Assembly: GCF_004359215.1 (NCBI RefSeq)
Contig: NC_090611.1
Location: forward strand, 408,856 to 472,855
Direction of reading: 5' to 3'
Source: Bremia lactucae
Lineage: Eukaryota; Oomycota; Peronosporomycetes; Peronosporales; Peronosporaceae
Length of the DNA: 64,000 bases
The notes under the pieces were generated by a model. That model did no database searches and was not told the origin of the DNA. It worked only from the letters and a program-made list of their open reading frames with translations. Made by a program: the position numbers and the translations under genes. Shown one piece after another: positions 52,666 to 63,725 of this stretch; position 1 is the first letter of the stretch; every line of letters starts with the position of its first letter.

Positions 52666-53265
52666 TCAGCTACTCGTGCGTCTTCGCTTTGACTTATGGC
52701 TGCCTATGTTATTGGCGTCAACTAGAGCATCTAACGGGAGGTCCAATTTATGTTCCAGCGAGACCGAAGTATTCTCTACCATCGTTCGTGGCGTCTTGAT
52801 GGCTTTGGTCTGGCGACACGCCCGCGACTTGCGGCCTATTTTCTTCCCGCTTGCTGTGTGCTTGAAGCTGGGCTTAGGGCCAAGCACACGGCCCGTCTTG
52901 AGCACTGTAATGTTATCATAAGCCATCACTTTCACGTGAGGACGGCCGGTAGCATGCATTGTCTCTGCTTTTTTATGTGTCTTATCCAAGGCTGAATTAG
53001 TGCTCGCAAGATCAACGAATTGTTAAAATTAGTTTAGGACGCTAAACTCGATTATGGTGGACGCACGCGTTTGCATGTCTTTAATTTGATGCGCCGTGGG
53101 ATGATCGCCTGCGCGCAATTTTCGCTGGTAAAATTTTTGAATCGCCTCCTCCTTGTTTGACGAAAGCTTGCCACCCTGCCATGCGACGCGGCGTACGCCG
53201 CTGCTACTTAGACTTGCTGGTACCAAGCTTGCCTTCACGTGCGACAAGACGGCTACGCGTTGCAT
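52666..53265 (-). CDS. Small basic protein of unknown function (174 aa, two exons)
   Basis: Exon 1 53067-53265 and exon 2 52666-52991, with a 75-base intron that has a strong donor GTGCGT and ends ATTCAG; the join keeps frame (DMQT-PLDKTHKK). The protein is Lys/Arg rich, with GRPHVKVMAYDNITVLKTGR, KHTASGKKIGRKSR and a terminal KSKRRRTSS that could be a nuclear signal. I do not recognise a family. The ATG at 53265 is the first in frame, with a TGA just upstream. It is divergent with the MutY gene, with 40 bases between start codons, so the two share a promoter. Confidence 0.6.
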
Positions 53266-53305
53266 CGATCAGCTTTAAAAACGGATCGGAAATTATGTTG
53301 CATTT

Positions 53306-55344
53306 ATGTGCAAAATATTTGCGCCAATGCACGCTTCCAGGAAGGTGCAGATGACATCAATGGCTGCGAGTCAGCCAGATATTGAAGACTTAATTAAGAT
53401 TGATGTAGCCGCAGATAGCGGTATCCTATATTCGACGCAGCATGACGCCTCGAAGCACAACTTTTATCCAGAAAAGCTGTCGTTCATTCAAATGAAGCTG
53501 CTTGAATGGTATGACGCACACCGCCGGAAGCTTCCGTGGCGAGGAGATTTACCACCATATTTGACGACTGCGACACACATGAGTCAGAAAATGAAACGAC
53601 AGGTCGCAGCCAATACGGGAGTTTATGAGTGTGCAAAGAAGGATGAAATGGATGATACAATGACGGAAGAGGTGGCAATTGTTGATTGTTTAATGAAGTC
53701 AAGGGACGTCTCACCATACGAGACTTGGGTGTCGGAGATCATGCTGCAGCAGACGCGCGTAGACACTGTAGTGGAGTATTTTTTGCGCTGGATCGACAAA
53801 TTCCCGACAATCGCGTCCCTGGCCGAAGCGAAGGAAGAGGTACATTGTAAGTTTAGATTTCATGCTTTGTCTTAATTACTGTGAATAATGTTGCTTCAAG
53901 GACGTAAATTCATTGTGGGCTGGACTTGGGTATTATCGTCGTGCAAGGATGCTTCATGCCGGTGCGAAACACGTAGTGGAAAATTTTGGCGGAGTGTTAC
54001 CGTCCTCAGTAAAGGAATTGTTGACAATTCCAGGCGTTGGGCCTTACACAGCAGGTTCGTTGCGTCAAGTTTGGCTAAACCTTGTGGCCAGCTAAATTGC
54101 GTCTTCGTAATTTATAGGAGCGATCGCTTCCATCGCTTTCGGAAAACGCGAACCCTTAGTGGACGGTAATGTTATTCGCGTGATCGCCCGGATGTTAGCG
54201 GTAGGAGCAGATCCGAAGAATAAGCAACTGGTTAACCATTCGTGGAAGTCGGCAAACGAGCTAGTAAGCGAATGCGATCACCCTGGCATTTTAAACCAGG
54301 CGCTGATGGAACTTGGAGCTACGATATGCACGATTCAGGTAGTAATGAATGGTGTCGCTTCGCCTCTTAGATCTGAGCTCTTCCATGTGTGGCTCACAGA
54401 ATCCTCAGTGTTCATACTGCCCTGTCAAGTCGACGTGCCTTGCGTATGAAGAGGCCCAAAAAGTTACAGTAAAAAACCGTCTGGCATTCGGATCGTCTGC
54501 GGCGTCATGTAATTCTTGCTCTATTTGTGATTACACGCGTGTAACGGAGTGGGATGAAACCCACACTGAGGTGCGTGTTGAAGTTCGATTTATTGAAATA
54601 TTTGATGGGTGTTCTATTCACAGATCACCAAGTATCCATTAAAAGCAAAAAAGAGCACCTCAAAAATTGAGATCATCGCCGTGGCTGTAATATCTGCTCC
54701 ATGTAATTTGCGACGCGAACACCAGACGTCTACAAGAAAAAAGCATTTGGCACCGATTAGCTCTTGCGTTGACCCCGACTGGATCTTCTTAATGTCAAAG
54801 CGCCCCGAAGGAGGTTTGCTGGCTGGACAATGGGAATTTTTTCACAGCAAGGTATCTTTTTATTGTAATTAAAATCATGTCATCTTAATTATATACTGTT
54901 CAATGCACTGCGTAGATGAGTGACGATAAGATCCCATCATTTTCTAAGCGAAAAGCATTTATGAATGCCCGGCTCACAGAAGTATTCGGTGATACTGCGC
55001 TATCTCGATCCGGCAACTTTATCTCCGAGCGTCGCGACGTTGGCAAGCTCACGCACGTTTTCTCTCACGTAAAACATCACATGGGTATTGAGCACATTCA
55101 CTTCAAATTTAAACCCGAAGTGCTGCCAGCCGCTGAGTCTGCAGAGCTTCGGTGGTTTACAGCCGCACAAATTAAGCAATTGGGTATAACAACCGGGATC
55201 AAAAAAATTCTGCATCTCGTTCTTCATCCGGAAGCCGTGACGACCAAAACGAAGAGCAAGGCCGCTTTGATGTCAGATGCGACTGAAAACTCATTTGTCA
55301 CACGCAAGCGTTTAAAAACCATTACTTCCTTTTTCAATACATAA
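53306..55344 (+). CDS. MUTYH: Adenine DNA glycosylase MutY/MUTYH (578 aa, six exons)
   Basis: Exons 53306-53839, 53901-54054, 54118-54338, 54400-54570, 54624-54851, 54916-55344; introns of 53-64 bases, all GT-AG. It removes adenine paired with 8-oxoguanine. Visible are the catalytic Glu144 in [14 protein letters not shown], the helix-hairpin-helix [13 protein letters not shown], and Asp245 in LVDGN. The iron-sulfur Cys set 300, 307, 310, 316 (C-x6-C-x2-C-x5-C) is formed only after intron 3 is removed. The C-terminal Nudix-like domain for 8-oxoG reading spans exons 5-6 ([20 protein letters not shown]). An insert of about 35 residues ([10 protein letters not shown]...MTEEVAI) between LPWRGD and SPYETWVSE is unusual. 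The tail [12 protein letters not shown] resembles a PCNA-binding box (QxxhxxFF). Confidence 0.9.
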
Positions 55345-55453
55345 AGCTAAAACGTCACCAATCAGTTATTACATAAGAAAGTACTCAATATAATGATGTC
55401 TATTTCGAATAAGTATATTCACGCTGCTCACGACAAAACCATCTGCTGGAAAT

Positions 55454-56447
55454 ATGGCGTGCATCGACACCATGCAAGAGCAATATTCGCACGTGGTGGC
55501 GATAGAGCTCGACAGCAGCATGGATGACGTAAGCTTCACTAAGGCGCAACCAGCGCCGCTTTTCCACGAGCGTGTAATTTACTTTCGCGACGTGGACTCA
55601 TCAGACATTCCACAGGTGCGCGCATTACACGAGGAATGGTTTCCCATTCGCTACAACCAGGCATTCTATGAAGGCGCAGCTCATGGTCTTTGGATGGAAA
55701 CTAGTTGTCCTTTGTTTGCTCGTTTGGCAGTAGAAATGCAGCCGGCACTTGAGCTTCAGACACCTATAAAGTCTAGCCTTCAAGACAGACAAAGTGAAAA
55801 TGTTTTCGGTGCTGTGACAGCCAGCACGTTGCCTTTAAGCAAAGTGGACGACTTTAATCTTATTTCCTCCGACGACTGGGAACACACTCAAATTATGTAT
55901 ATTTTGACGCTGGGCACTCGGTCGTCTGCCAGAAGAATGGGCATTGCAACGGCACTGCTGCAGGAATGCATTGCTCAAGCATGTCGCCAGCCTCAGTGTG
56001 GAGCAGTCTATCTCCATGTAAAAGCCGATAATCTTAATGCCAGACGGTTTTACGAGAAGAACGGGTTTCAAAACTTGCGCTATTTGCAAGGTATGGGCAA
56101 AGCCGAGCGAATGTCTTATAATCTTAACGATTGATGCTGTAAATACAGATTATTACATGATTGACGGAGAGCCACATGACGCATTTCTGTACATACGATA
56201 CGTCAATGGTGCCACTTCGCAGAGCGGGTGGTTCGATCTCATTACAAGGTGCGCATACTTCAGTTTGTTCTAACTATAAATTCTGTTCTAATATATGTTC
56301 AGGCCTCTATTTGCATTATTTTCGATAGCCTCATTCGGCTGGAGAAAGCTTATCGAGGGGTTCGCCTTGAAAGAATTTGAAGGCTCAACTCGGAAGTATA
56401 CCCGAAACGCAGTTTCTATAGAATCCACGGGCTTAGTCTTGGTATAA
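55454..56447 (+). CDS. NAA60-like N-terminal acetyltransferase (293 aa, three exons)
   Basis: Exons 55454-56090, 56149-56248 and 56303-56447; introns of 58 and 54 bases. The GNAT fold carries EEWFPIRYNQAFYE near residue 60, which is the NAA60 signature (EWFPIxYP). IMYILTLGTRSSARRMGIATALLQE is the acetyl-CoA loop (R-x-x-G-I-A). YLHVKADNLNARRFYEKNGF and, after splicing, RYLQDYYMIDGEPHDAFLYIRYVNG match the beta strands. Exon 3 gives an amphipathic tail (PLFALFSIASFGWRKLIEG) like the membrane anchor that holds human NAA60 on the Golgi. It acetylates N-termini of membrane proteins on the cytosolic face. An insert of about 35 residues before the central strand is longer than usual. Confidence 0.85.
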
Positions 56448-56499
56448 GTGAACAGTTCAAATAATTTGGCTTTGGACAAGGCCCGCTGTAGAGCTCAAG

Positions 56500-57165
56500 A
56501 TGCATATTTTGAAAGCTGAGTTCGGCAACAAGTTGGGTCGAAAAATTTCTGAACTCTTAAAATTTGACGAGGTTAAAGAGGCAAACGGAAGGCCCAAATA
56601 GTACTGGCAGCAGCAGAAAATACCTTGCGACACAGGGCGTGTATACTAATGAACCTGCTGCGGGAAAAAGTGAGGTGGATGGATTCTTGGATTAGCTTAG
56701 TAATGGAGGCAGTGAAATTGCTGCGCGAATACAAAAAGTTATTCGAGTCTATTGACAGAAACTCATGTCTACTTAACTTTCTTGTAGATGCACCCAACTT
56801 TGATGCCAACCGTGGCCAAAACACCGCACTTATACCACGACATGTTTGAATTGATTGGCTCTTCGCACTTTGAACAACTTGATTTAATGAATTATGGTAT
56901 TCTTTTCAGCGTTGCTCGAATCTCATCAGCAACAAGTTTGACTTCATTCTCGTACGGCTCCGTGGCACGCATGTCAAGCAAAGAAACAATTTGTCAAAAT
57001 CAATTAACAGCACTTCGAGACATGCTGAAACGATATGAAATGGGATGCTACTGACGATATAATCATCCTCGAGAATCATTTAACGGGGCAAAGCTTCGAG
57101 TTAATTGGAAAGGCAGCAGGTGAGGCATTTATTGAGAATGGCTTGTATAAGTTGGTCAATCAGTG
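56500..57165 (+). pseudogene. Broken gene of unknown family
   Basis: Several protein-like frames follow one another on the plus strand: MHILKAEFGNKLGRKISELL (from 56500), ACILMNLLREKVRWMDSWIS...VKLLREYKKLFESI (56577-56790), MFELIGSSHFEQLDLMNYGILF (from about 56840) and, beyond a one-base frame change at 57053, ILENHLTGQSFELIGKAAGE to 57165. Some breaks could be introns ('ttcttgtag' before 56788 is a fair acceptor), but the last break has no splice signals. I do not recognise the family. It is either a decayed gene or one with assembly errors. Confidence 0.4.
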
Positions 57166-57347
57166 ACTTGCACGTCGGTAAATGGTTGGAAATGATAAAA
57201 GTGGCTCTCTGATTGATAGTCTTTTTTGGGTGGACCAGCGCGAAATAACATGGTCCTTTGATTGATGGATACCAATGATTAGCATTAGCATCCAGCGGTA
57301 TTCACAATAATTTATGCTCGAGGCTTTTTTTAAAAATTTATCCTCAC

Positions 57348-59992
57348 TCAAGAATGTAGATTTAACTTTGTTTGCGATGCAATATCGATCTCTATAAGAC
57401 GCTGAAATTGCTGAAGATCGTCTTCTTTTGAAATGTTTGCCTTGGTCCTGGGTAACTTTGATCCGATACGAGACAATTCTTTCCACACAATAAACACCGC
57501 ATCAGGAGAAGTATTTGATCCGACCGCGTACTGATTAAGAAGTGTATCAATAGTCTGCATTATAATACAGTTCGCTTAATGTGACTTAATAAGGAAAGCT
57601 CATCGATAATATACCGCGTACCGCAATAGCTGCTCGCGTGGACACACTCCAAGTCATCAAACGATAAGCCCAATATATAATCAGTAGTGGATGGAGAAAC
57701 TGCTGCTTGACAAGAAATGTTTGAATCTCATTCCAATACGTATCTTGTGTCTGTGCGCTTTCCAGCTCGCTAGGATCATACAGGGCGGCACCTGGCCTTT
57801 GTTCATTATGGATTGCACCGATTTTGGCAGCAGTCAATGCCCAGGAAGGTAAAATCTTCTCATAAATATTCCTTTGCACGACAGATACAGTATGATGATT
57901 AGAAGAGAGGCTCTCGCACGCACTGCACACCTACAATGATGTCATGCGAGGTGCATAAATGTCTAGGCTCGCTATAATTTTGCTAGTCAACAGTAATGCA
58001 GGATCGATGTGGGCGTTGCCGTTATGCTCGCTACGTTCACCATTGACAGCACACCACAGTGCTAGATACAGAGCATAATCGCGCTCTCTGCCCAAGTGGT
58101 TTGCGGCACGAGATCTCATAACCTAATGTGGTAGTATTAGTAATAACAAATTATTGTAAACTTAACTATCGACAATATGGAAGAGCATGTCCAGTACGTA
58201 CTTTGCGCATCGCGAGTGCTTTTCGTTCTTTTGAATTGACGGGCGGTGTGGTTAATTCAATTGCTTCGGATATTCGCTGCAACACATAACCTGCAAATAT
58301 TGTACCATGGCGAATAAATGGTAGCAAGCTAAGAACCCCTCCGCCACGTAACTCGGCTTGAATAGTAGGTAGACCGTTTGAATTTGACAATAGCGTACTC
58401 AGCTTTTGTAGCCCCTCACTTTCGCAAAATTGCCGTACCTGACAACTGGACTGAGAATTTTCTGCTTTAACGAGGCGCCAATTCACCTCTTCTAAATCGA
58501 GACGCTGCATAATGGGAGAAAGAAGCTCGTAACATTGCTGTTTGAGTCCTCGATATTGTTTGCTATCAAAAGCCAAAGGGCTAAAATTGTAAGTTTCGTT
58601 GTGAGGTATAGCAAATGACGCATACTCGATCCCAAATTGTTCTTCACTAGTAAAATCAGCACCACCCTCGAAGGAACCCCGCAAAGTCTCGGATAGCTGA
58701 TAAACAGGGTAGCACGTAACAGAGTCCATTGATAGGAGCGGCCACGAACAAGACAGACGATGGATATCCAAAAAGCGTGCCAAGTGCACCAGGTCACTTC
58801 TGCTTGAAAAATCAAACATGGCATCTGTTACAACCACGACTGGCTTCAATGCATCCAGCAAATCGTAGATGGGACTCGACTCCAAAGGCAAATACTTTTG
58901 ACCATTCGCAACTTTAACAGCCTTAGGTTTCATTGCAGTTAGTCCGAAAAAAGGCACTCCGGCGTGCGAAAAGTGCTGATGCAATTCTACCAGCGAAAAT
59001 CTCGCGTATGCATCGCTCGCTGTTGACGAGTGGCATATTGGATATATAATTGACGAAATTATCAATGACACGACCACTAATGGTTCATTCAACCGTTTTG
59101 AAAGCAATATAGCTGCTTCCAGCCCAAAATTTCCGTGCATCACGCGGAAAGTGTTGTGCATCCAGTAAACAACGGGCTGAGGCTTCTTCTCGACACCATT
59201 CGTCTTATTAACATAGATTTGAGGGGTATACCACACTTTTCTCCGCTCCTCAAGCTGCTGCGGCCACTGTTCAAACATTGAAAGATGATCGTGAAGATTC
59301 CGAAGCTCCTTTTTCGCCTCTTTATTTAAATAACCACTAAGTTGAGCAAATTTTTCTGGCTTTAAATTTCGATAGTTCTCCAAGAAAATCTGCTTACCCA
59401 AATATTTGCTAACAAGCTCATTTTGAGCGACTAATATTTGGGGAGTCGTTGCAGTGCTAGCACTTGCCCATGACGACGGCAGTTCCTTAGAAACAGAAGA
59501 TGCAGCAACATCGCCATTATTATCTATTGTCGATACAGTGAGAACTGCATTCGCACCGACTTCTATGGCAAAGCATTCTTTTTGATCTTTATGCATTTGT
59601 TGTTCATGCTGTGCGACCACGTTTGCACCGTCATCCTCACAATTCTGTCGTATCTCATGTATTTCCTTATTCTCTTGGGTTGTAGCTGTCTCCTCTACCT
59701 CAAGCTCTGACGTAGCCGAGCATTTGTTGATATATGCTTCAATAGACTTCATCTATTAAATAATTTCTATTAAAATTGGATTTAGAAAATTCATTTATAC
59801 TACGGAGCGTACCATGTCTTGCGATATAGGCTCTGGGCGCTTGTCTAGCACTCGTACAAATCCACCAGATCGGACGCTGTAAAGCCGAAGCGGGATATTT
59901 TCATGCGTAAGACTTCCTTCTGCGCGCTGCTTCTCCAAAGCTTTCAATTGCGCTGAAATTCGACGCACCTCGGTCGCATCTGGCAGCGACAT
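57348..59992 (-). CDS. Class II-like photolyase/cryptochrome with one in-frame TAG
   Basis: Exons on the minus strand: 59813-59992, 58202-59752, 57622-58122 and 57348-57554; introns of 60, 79 and 67 bases. The start is ATG 59992. A long Glu/Ser/Thr-rich N-terminal region (about 250 residues) precedes the photolyase fold: PVVYWMHNTFRVMHGNFGLEAAILLSKRLNEPLVVVSLI is the class II style entry. YWNEIQTFLVKQQFLHPLLIIYWAYRLMTW corresponds to the FAD-binding WNxxQ..MxxxGxxHxxxRMYWxxKIxEW block. At 57931-57933 (codon 641) a TAG interrupts exon 3 in frame: MTSL-stop-VCSACESL, a single-base change from CAG. No plausible intron removes it. The gene is a recent pseudogene, a readthrough case or has a sequence error. 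Photolyases repair UV pyrimidine dimers. Confidence 0.72.
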
Positions 59993-60024
59993 GGACCGAA
60001 GAAATTCTAACTGAAAGAGTTACC

Positions 60025-60156
60025 TGTTGAATTCGATATGGCTTGAAAGCTGAAAATATAGGTAAAATGAAAGCGGCCATATCGTTGCGCTGTTGAATTC
60101 GATATGGCTTGAAAGCTGAAAATATAGGTAAAATGAAAGCGGCCATATCGTTGCGC
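60025..60156. repeat. 66-base tandem duplication at the start of a zinc-binding gene
   Basis: Two adjacent, essentially identical copies starting 'tgttgaattcgatatggctt' at 60025 and 60091. Each contains an ATG in the same context (60067 and 60133). Confidence 0.93.
60067..60096 (+). promoter_or_regulatory. Upstream ORF created by the 66-base duplication
   Basis: The first copy of the duplicated start codon reads MKAAISLRC-stop, nine codons, ending 36 bases before the second copy, which continues into the zinc-binding protein. If transcribed, it would be a uORF that copies the first nine codons of the main frame. Confidence 0.5.
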
Positions 60157-60389
60157 TGCGGCGTATGCGGACACAACCACTTACAAGTACGTTCTACGAG
60201 ATGTTGAAGCACCTCCTCCATACATAATTCTACCATTACATGTGCGGGTAAACATTATTTCAGGATGTTAAGTGCTCCATTTGCGGTCACATTGGCAAAA
60301 GCCGCTCGTTTAAGTGCTTCAAGGTCAATTCAAGAGAAATGTTGACAAGAAGTGATTGTATGGAACACTATCTTTTCTTTTGGCAATGA
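60133..60389 (+). CDS. Small C4 zinc-binding protein, 59 aa (or first exons of the next gene)
   Basis: Exons 60133-60186 and 60264-60389 with a 77-base intron (donor GTACGT, acceptor TTTCAG), phase 0. The joined product has two paired-cysteine knuckles, CGVCGHNHLQ and CSICGHIGKSRS, plus one more Cys (FKCF). This is typical of a small treble-clef or knuckle finger. It stops 6 bases before the ATG of the acetyltransferase. An alternative join from GTCAAT after FKCFK to the acceptor at 60394 would fuse it in frame to that protein, removing 75 bases; the donor would be weak. It is divergent from the photolyase gene. Confidence 0.55.
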
Positions 60390-60394
60390 TGTAG

Positions 60395-61101
60395 ATGGCT
60401 TCTTCAGCTTTTAAATTTTCGGTGCAGCGTTTCGACTGCCAGGGTCAGGATAAGGCTATCGCAGGGACCGTTACAGCTCTGGAGAGCGCCAATTTGGCAC
60501 TGTGGATGTTTGTAAAGATACTGAGGGGCAAAATCTTTCCAAATGCGCCAAATGTACTTTCGGACGACCCAGAGTCACGGCATCTGATTTCATTTGGTGC
60601 AGTTTCTAACCTGTTGTTGGGGTGATGACAGTGGGTGAGCTAACGCAAAATTAATTGGGCTTGTATACGGCAGTGGGCGATGGACCAATGGGTGTCGCTC
60701 GGTGGAAGCCAAAAATTTTTCAGAGCGGCATCCACGATGCTATAATTGAGCGCTTCGGTATTGTACAGTCCAAGCGGCGACAAGGAAATGCGAAAAGATT
60801 TCTTCGTGTAGTTGTCGAGGTGAGAACATCTTACTTTGTAAAAGTGCAAATTATCATCGTTATCGTCCTAAAAAATATTGTCACCATCGTAAAATAGGAC
60901 ATATGGACGTTCTACGCCCAGAAGCCCACTCATCCGCAGGCACTAATCGCTTATGTCCCCCAGAACGACTCGTTCGCGGCCATGAAGTTGTTTCAGTCGG
61001 TGGGCTTTCAAGCGACGTCGCAAGCGGAGATGGTGGTTGACAATACGCTATTACAAATGCAAATGGCGTGGGGCTGTTGCAACCCTCAGGTCAATGAGTA
61101 G
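60395..61101 (+). CDS. GNAT-family N-acetyltransferase (183 aa, three exons)
   Basis: Exons 60395-60596, 60674-60819 and 60898-61101; introns of 77 and 78 bases. The joined text ISFVGDGPMGVARWKPK, ERFGIVQSKRRQGNAKRFLRVVVE and AMKLFQSVGFQA gives beta4, the acetyl-CoA loop (V-x-x-x-R-R-Q-G-x-A) and the beta5-alpha4 end of the GNAT fold. Length is typical for a small GNAT. The substrate is unknown. Exon 1 alone reads on to a stop at 60625 only because it runs into intron 1. The Ala-Ser start may be preceded by a zinc-binding exon pair. Confidence 0.75.
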
Positions 61102-61770
61102 CACTTGCGTAGAGCGTAACAAGGAGGTGCATGTAATTTGATTTATTATGTGTCCCCTCACCAAATCGATCGGTGTGAATTTTTGTGAAATCAATTTTGT
61201 TTTGCCAATGAATTATTGATGGCTCTGTAGACGCGTGCAACAAGCGAAGTCCTGCTTTGCAAAGTGCAGGATTCATTGAGCAAAGTGCTGTGAGATGCTC
61301 TGTGGCGATGCGCTCTAGGCTGTGAGGCAAACTACAATTTTTTCTAATGTCGCCTTTCTTGTTGCCTTCTCGACGACAATTCATATTTGCAGCCTTCAAA
61401 TTGAGTTTAATCTGCATAATCTTTTTCAAGGGTCTTGCTGGATATACGAGCCAAATCTTCGCTTGTCCCTATCGGAGCTCATGCGCATCTTCAAGAATCA
61501 CTTTGCTACTTAAGTTTGGCTGCAAATTGCAGAAAATATATCTTACGCGACGAGTGTAAAGGTGGAACTTTAACTGGCACAAACCAACCTTATCGATTTT
61601 AGACTAACCTCCTTCATATGATTCCTCTTTAGCATAAACATTAAGCAAAAAATACATTCATTTTGTTAGCTTTTAAGTGCATTCAGAGAGCTGCGACTCG
61701 TAAAATAACTAACAATATTCACGCTAAAATGAAAGATGCATAAACCCAAACAATTTCTGAGAAATGACAC
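61102..61770. other. Convergent 3' region
   Basis: Between the ends of the GNAT gene and the C2-domain gene. Only short frames. Confidence 0.5.
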
Positions 61771-62963
61771 CTACAGTGACTTCTCGTAAATCACGCGTTT
61801 ACCGACGTCCGAATGCTTGATCTTATTCAGAATGAATGCACATTTACGACGTACAACATTCGAAGTGATTCCCAGTCCGAAAACGAACGTGGCGACAACC
61901 AGCAAAAACAGCCCAATGAGAAGAAAAATTGGCACCCAAAGTGGTGCAGTGAAGAAAGACGTAGTTAGAAACGGGATGATCCAGAACGGAAACGTAAAGA
62001 AAGCCACCAAAGTCGTAGGCACTGCTACAACAACGAAAACGGCGAGTGCTCCTGCCGCCATAAGACCTAGCAAGCCAGTCAGAGTTGCACTAAGCTTGCG
62101 GTGCTTTCTCGCAAACTCCTTAGGCCTTTGAAATAAATTTGAAATAGCAACAAAAACTGTCGATATAACCGAGCGCAGCGTATTAACAAAGGTGTCTCGC
62201 GCTTCCAATAATTTATAAGCACGTCCAGCTGCACGAAAGGCCTTACGAACGGGTGGACCGAACCACATTTCAACATCAAGCTCTCCACGATTGCTGGTAG
62301 TGCGCGAAGGTTCGTTAAGATGAATCGTGCTCGTCTTTCGGTCTCCGGATTGTATATTTAGAACAGAATTCGCATCAAACCTACCCGAGCCGATGAGCGT
62401 ATCGCCAGATTCGTCCGAGTAGACTTCAAAAGTCAATGTGGCAGCCTTATCGCGAAATAAATTGGCATCGTAAAACAGCTCCAGCTCATTATTGTTTCTT
62501 TCGGTCCACTCTGGATTGGAACCGCCTCGGAAGGCTGGGTCCGTGATCGCCCACGACTTAGGAACCGAGTCATCAAGCTGCACCAGAACTGCAAACATAG
62601 CAAGCTATTAGGAAACGTCCTATACTACGGATTAAACGTTATTGTCTGACCAACGGGATCTTGACGCTTGCCAAAGTCCATTGTGGGCAAGTTGCGAGCA
62701 CTCAAAACTTTGATGTGAATTGTTCCGTTCATTATATCTGCAACCTTTTTCTGGATTCCAGGCGATTGATTCGAGCTTGACATTTTAGAAGCTGGGTTCA
62801 GAGGTGAAGAAAGCTTGAGCTCGAGGGGGGGATGAAGGCTGGCAGCGGTGTCTGCGACTTCAGGAGCGGAATCTGATGAGGTTGAGCTGGTGTGCGAGGA
62901 TGCTTTGACCGCTGGAAGAGTTTGAGTGGCTTCTAACTGCTGTTGCTTGTTCTTGCGAGTCAT
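61771..62963 (-). CDS. C2-domain membrane protein (376 aa, two exons)
   Basis: Exons 62651-62963 and 61771-62588 with a 62-base intron that cuts the C2 domain (KRQDPV-VLVQLDD). The first 80 residues are Ser/Thr rich and disordered. The C2 domain (about 80-205) has IHIKVLSARNLPTMDFGKRQDP, WAITDPAFRGGSNPEW and TLTFEVYSDESGDTLIGSG; it lacks the full set of Asp ligands for calcium. Residues 275-350 form three strongly hydrophobic segments (GLLGLMAAGALAVFVVVAVP; FPFWIIPFL; WVPIFLLIGLFLLVVATFVFG), like an ER-membrane hairpin. A lipid-transfer or ER-contact role is possible, but I do not recognise a named family. Confidence 0.72.
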
Positions 62964-63396
62964 ATAGAATTGTGAATCTGGCAGCGCGATCTTAAATTCT
63001 TGGATCTAGATTCAACGCGACAGTTGGCGATTCCAAAAATTGGAAGTGACGCGCTCGCCTAGTCTCCCTCCGTCTCTATTATTGGCTGAAACATTCTTCT
63101 ACCAATTGCTATGGATACATCCCGAAAGAAATAACATTTCTGATTTGTGAATCTGGTGCATTTGCGCCACAATGTTATTGAGCAGAATTGCAAGGTGGCG
63201 GAATTCAGACTTTAAGTCACGCAAGAAAACAGTACTTTCTCAAATTAAGTAAAAGCAGCTCTAAGAAGTGACAGTCATTTTTGGCAAAAGGAAGCGCGCA
63301 GCAAATCTCCTTGCTATTATTTAGAAGTTCAAACAGCCAAATTCGTAGCTTCAGCGGATATCCTATTAGCGACGTGAAAATTCTCAATATTTAACC
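62964..63396. other. Intergenic region upstream of the C2-domain gene
   Basis: No supported feature. Confidence 0.5.
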
Positions 63397-63725
63397 AATA
63401 GGGTTATCTTATGGGGGTGCTAACCGCTGTAAGCGGGATACTGCTAGCTCGCATGAGCAATTGGTAGTATCTATCGACTAAGTAAAGCACTGTACATTAT
63501 ACATCCCACCATATTGTTCTGTAGAATATCCTTTCGAGGAATGGGGGTTTGTGCTGGTATAGTGGCATCATTAAGCTTATTATAAGCATGTACAATGCGT
63601 CATTTACCATTTGGCTTTTTGACACAAAATGTCGGTGTCGAATGGGGAGATTTGCTCTCTCGTACCATTCCAGCTTCGTGCTTAGCACGGAAGAAATCGT
63701 CTGTAACGGGCTAGAGTTGCCCTAA
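63397..63725 (-). pseudogene. Reverse transcriptase fragment, family of element 1
   Basis: The minus strand reads DDFFRAKHEAGMVRESKSPH, TFCVKKPNGK, stop, RIVHAYNKLNDATIPAQ, PIPRKDILQNNMVGC and YSALLSR. It is clearly the same segment as 2240-2470 of element 1 and is closer to an intact gypsy reverse transcriptase. It is cut on the right by the LTR that begins at 63726. Confidence 0.82.

Noticed and set aside
59990..60236. Additional 5' exons of the photolyase on the minus strand (60024-60049, 60185-60225)
   Set aside because: They can be joined in frame, but need a 44-base intron and conflict with the well-supported zinc-binding exons on the plus strand. The ATG at 59992 is simpler.
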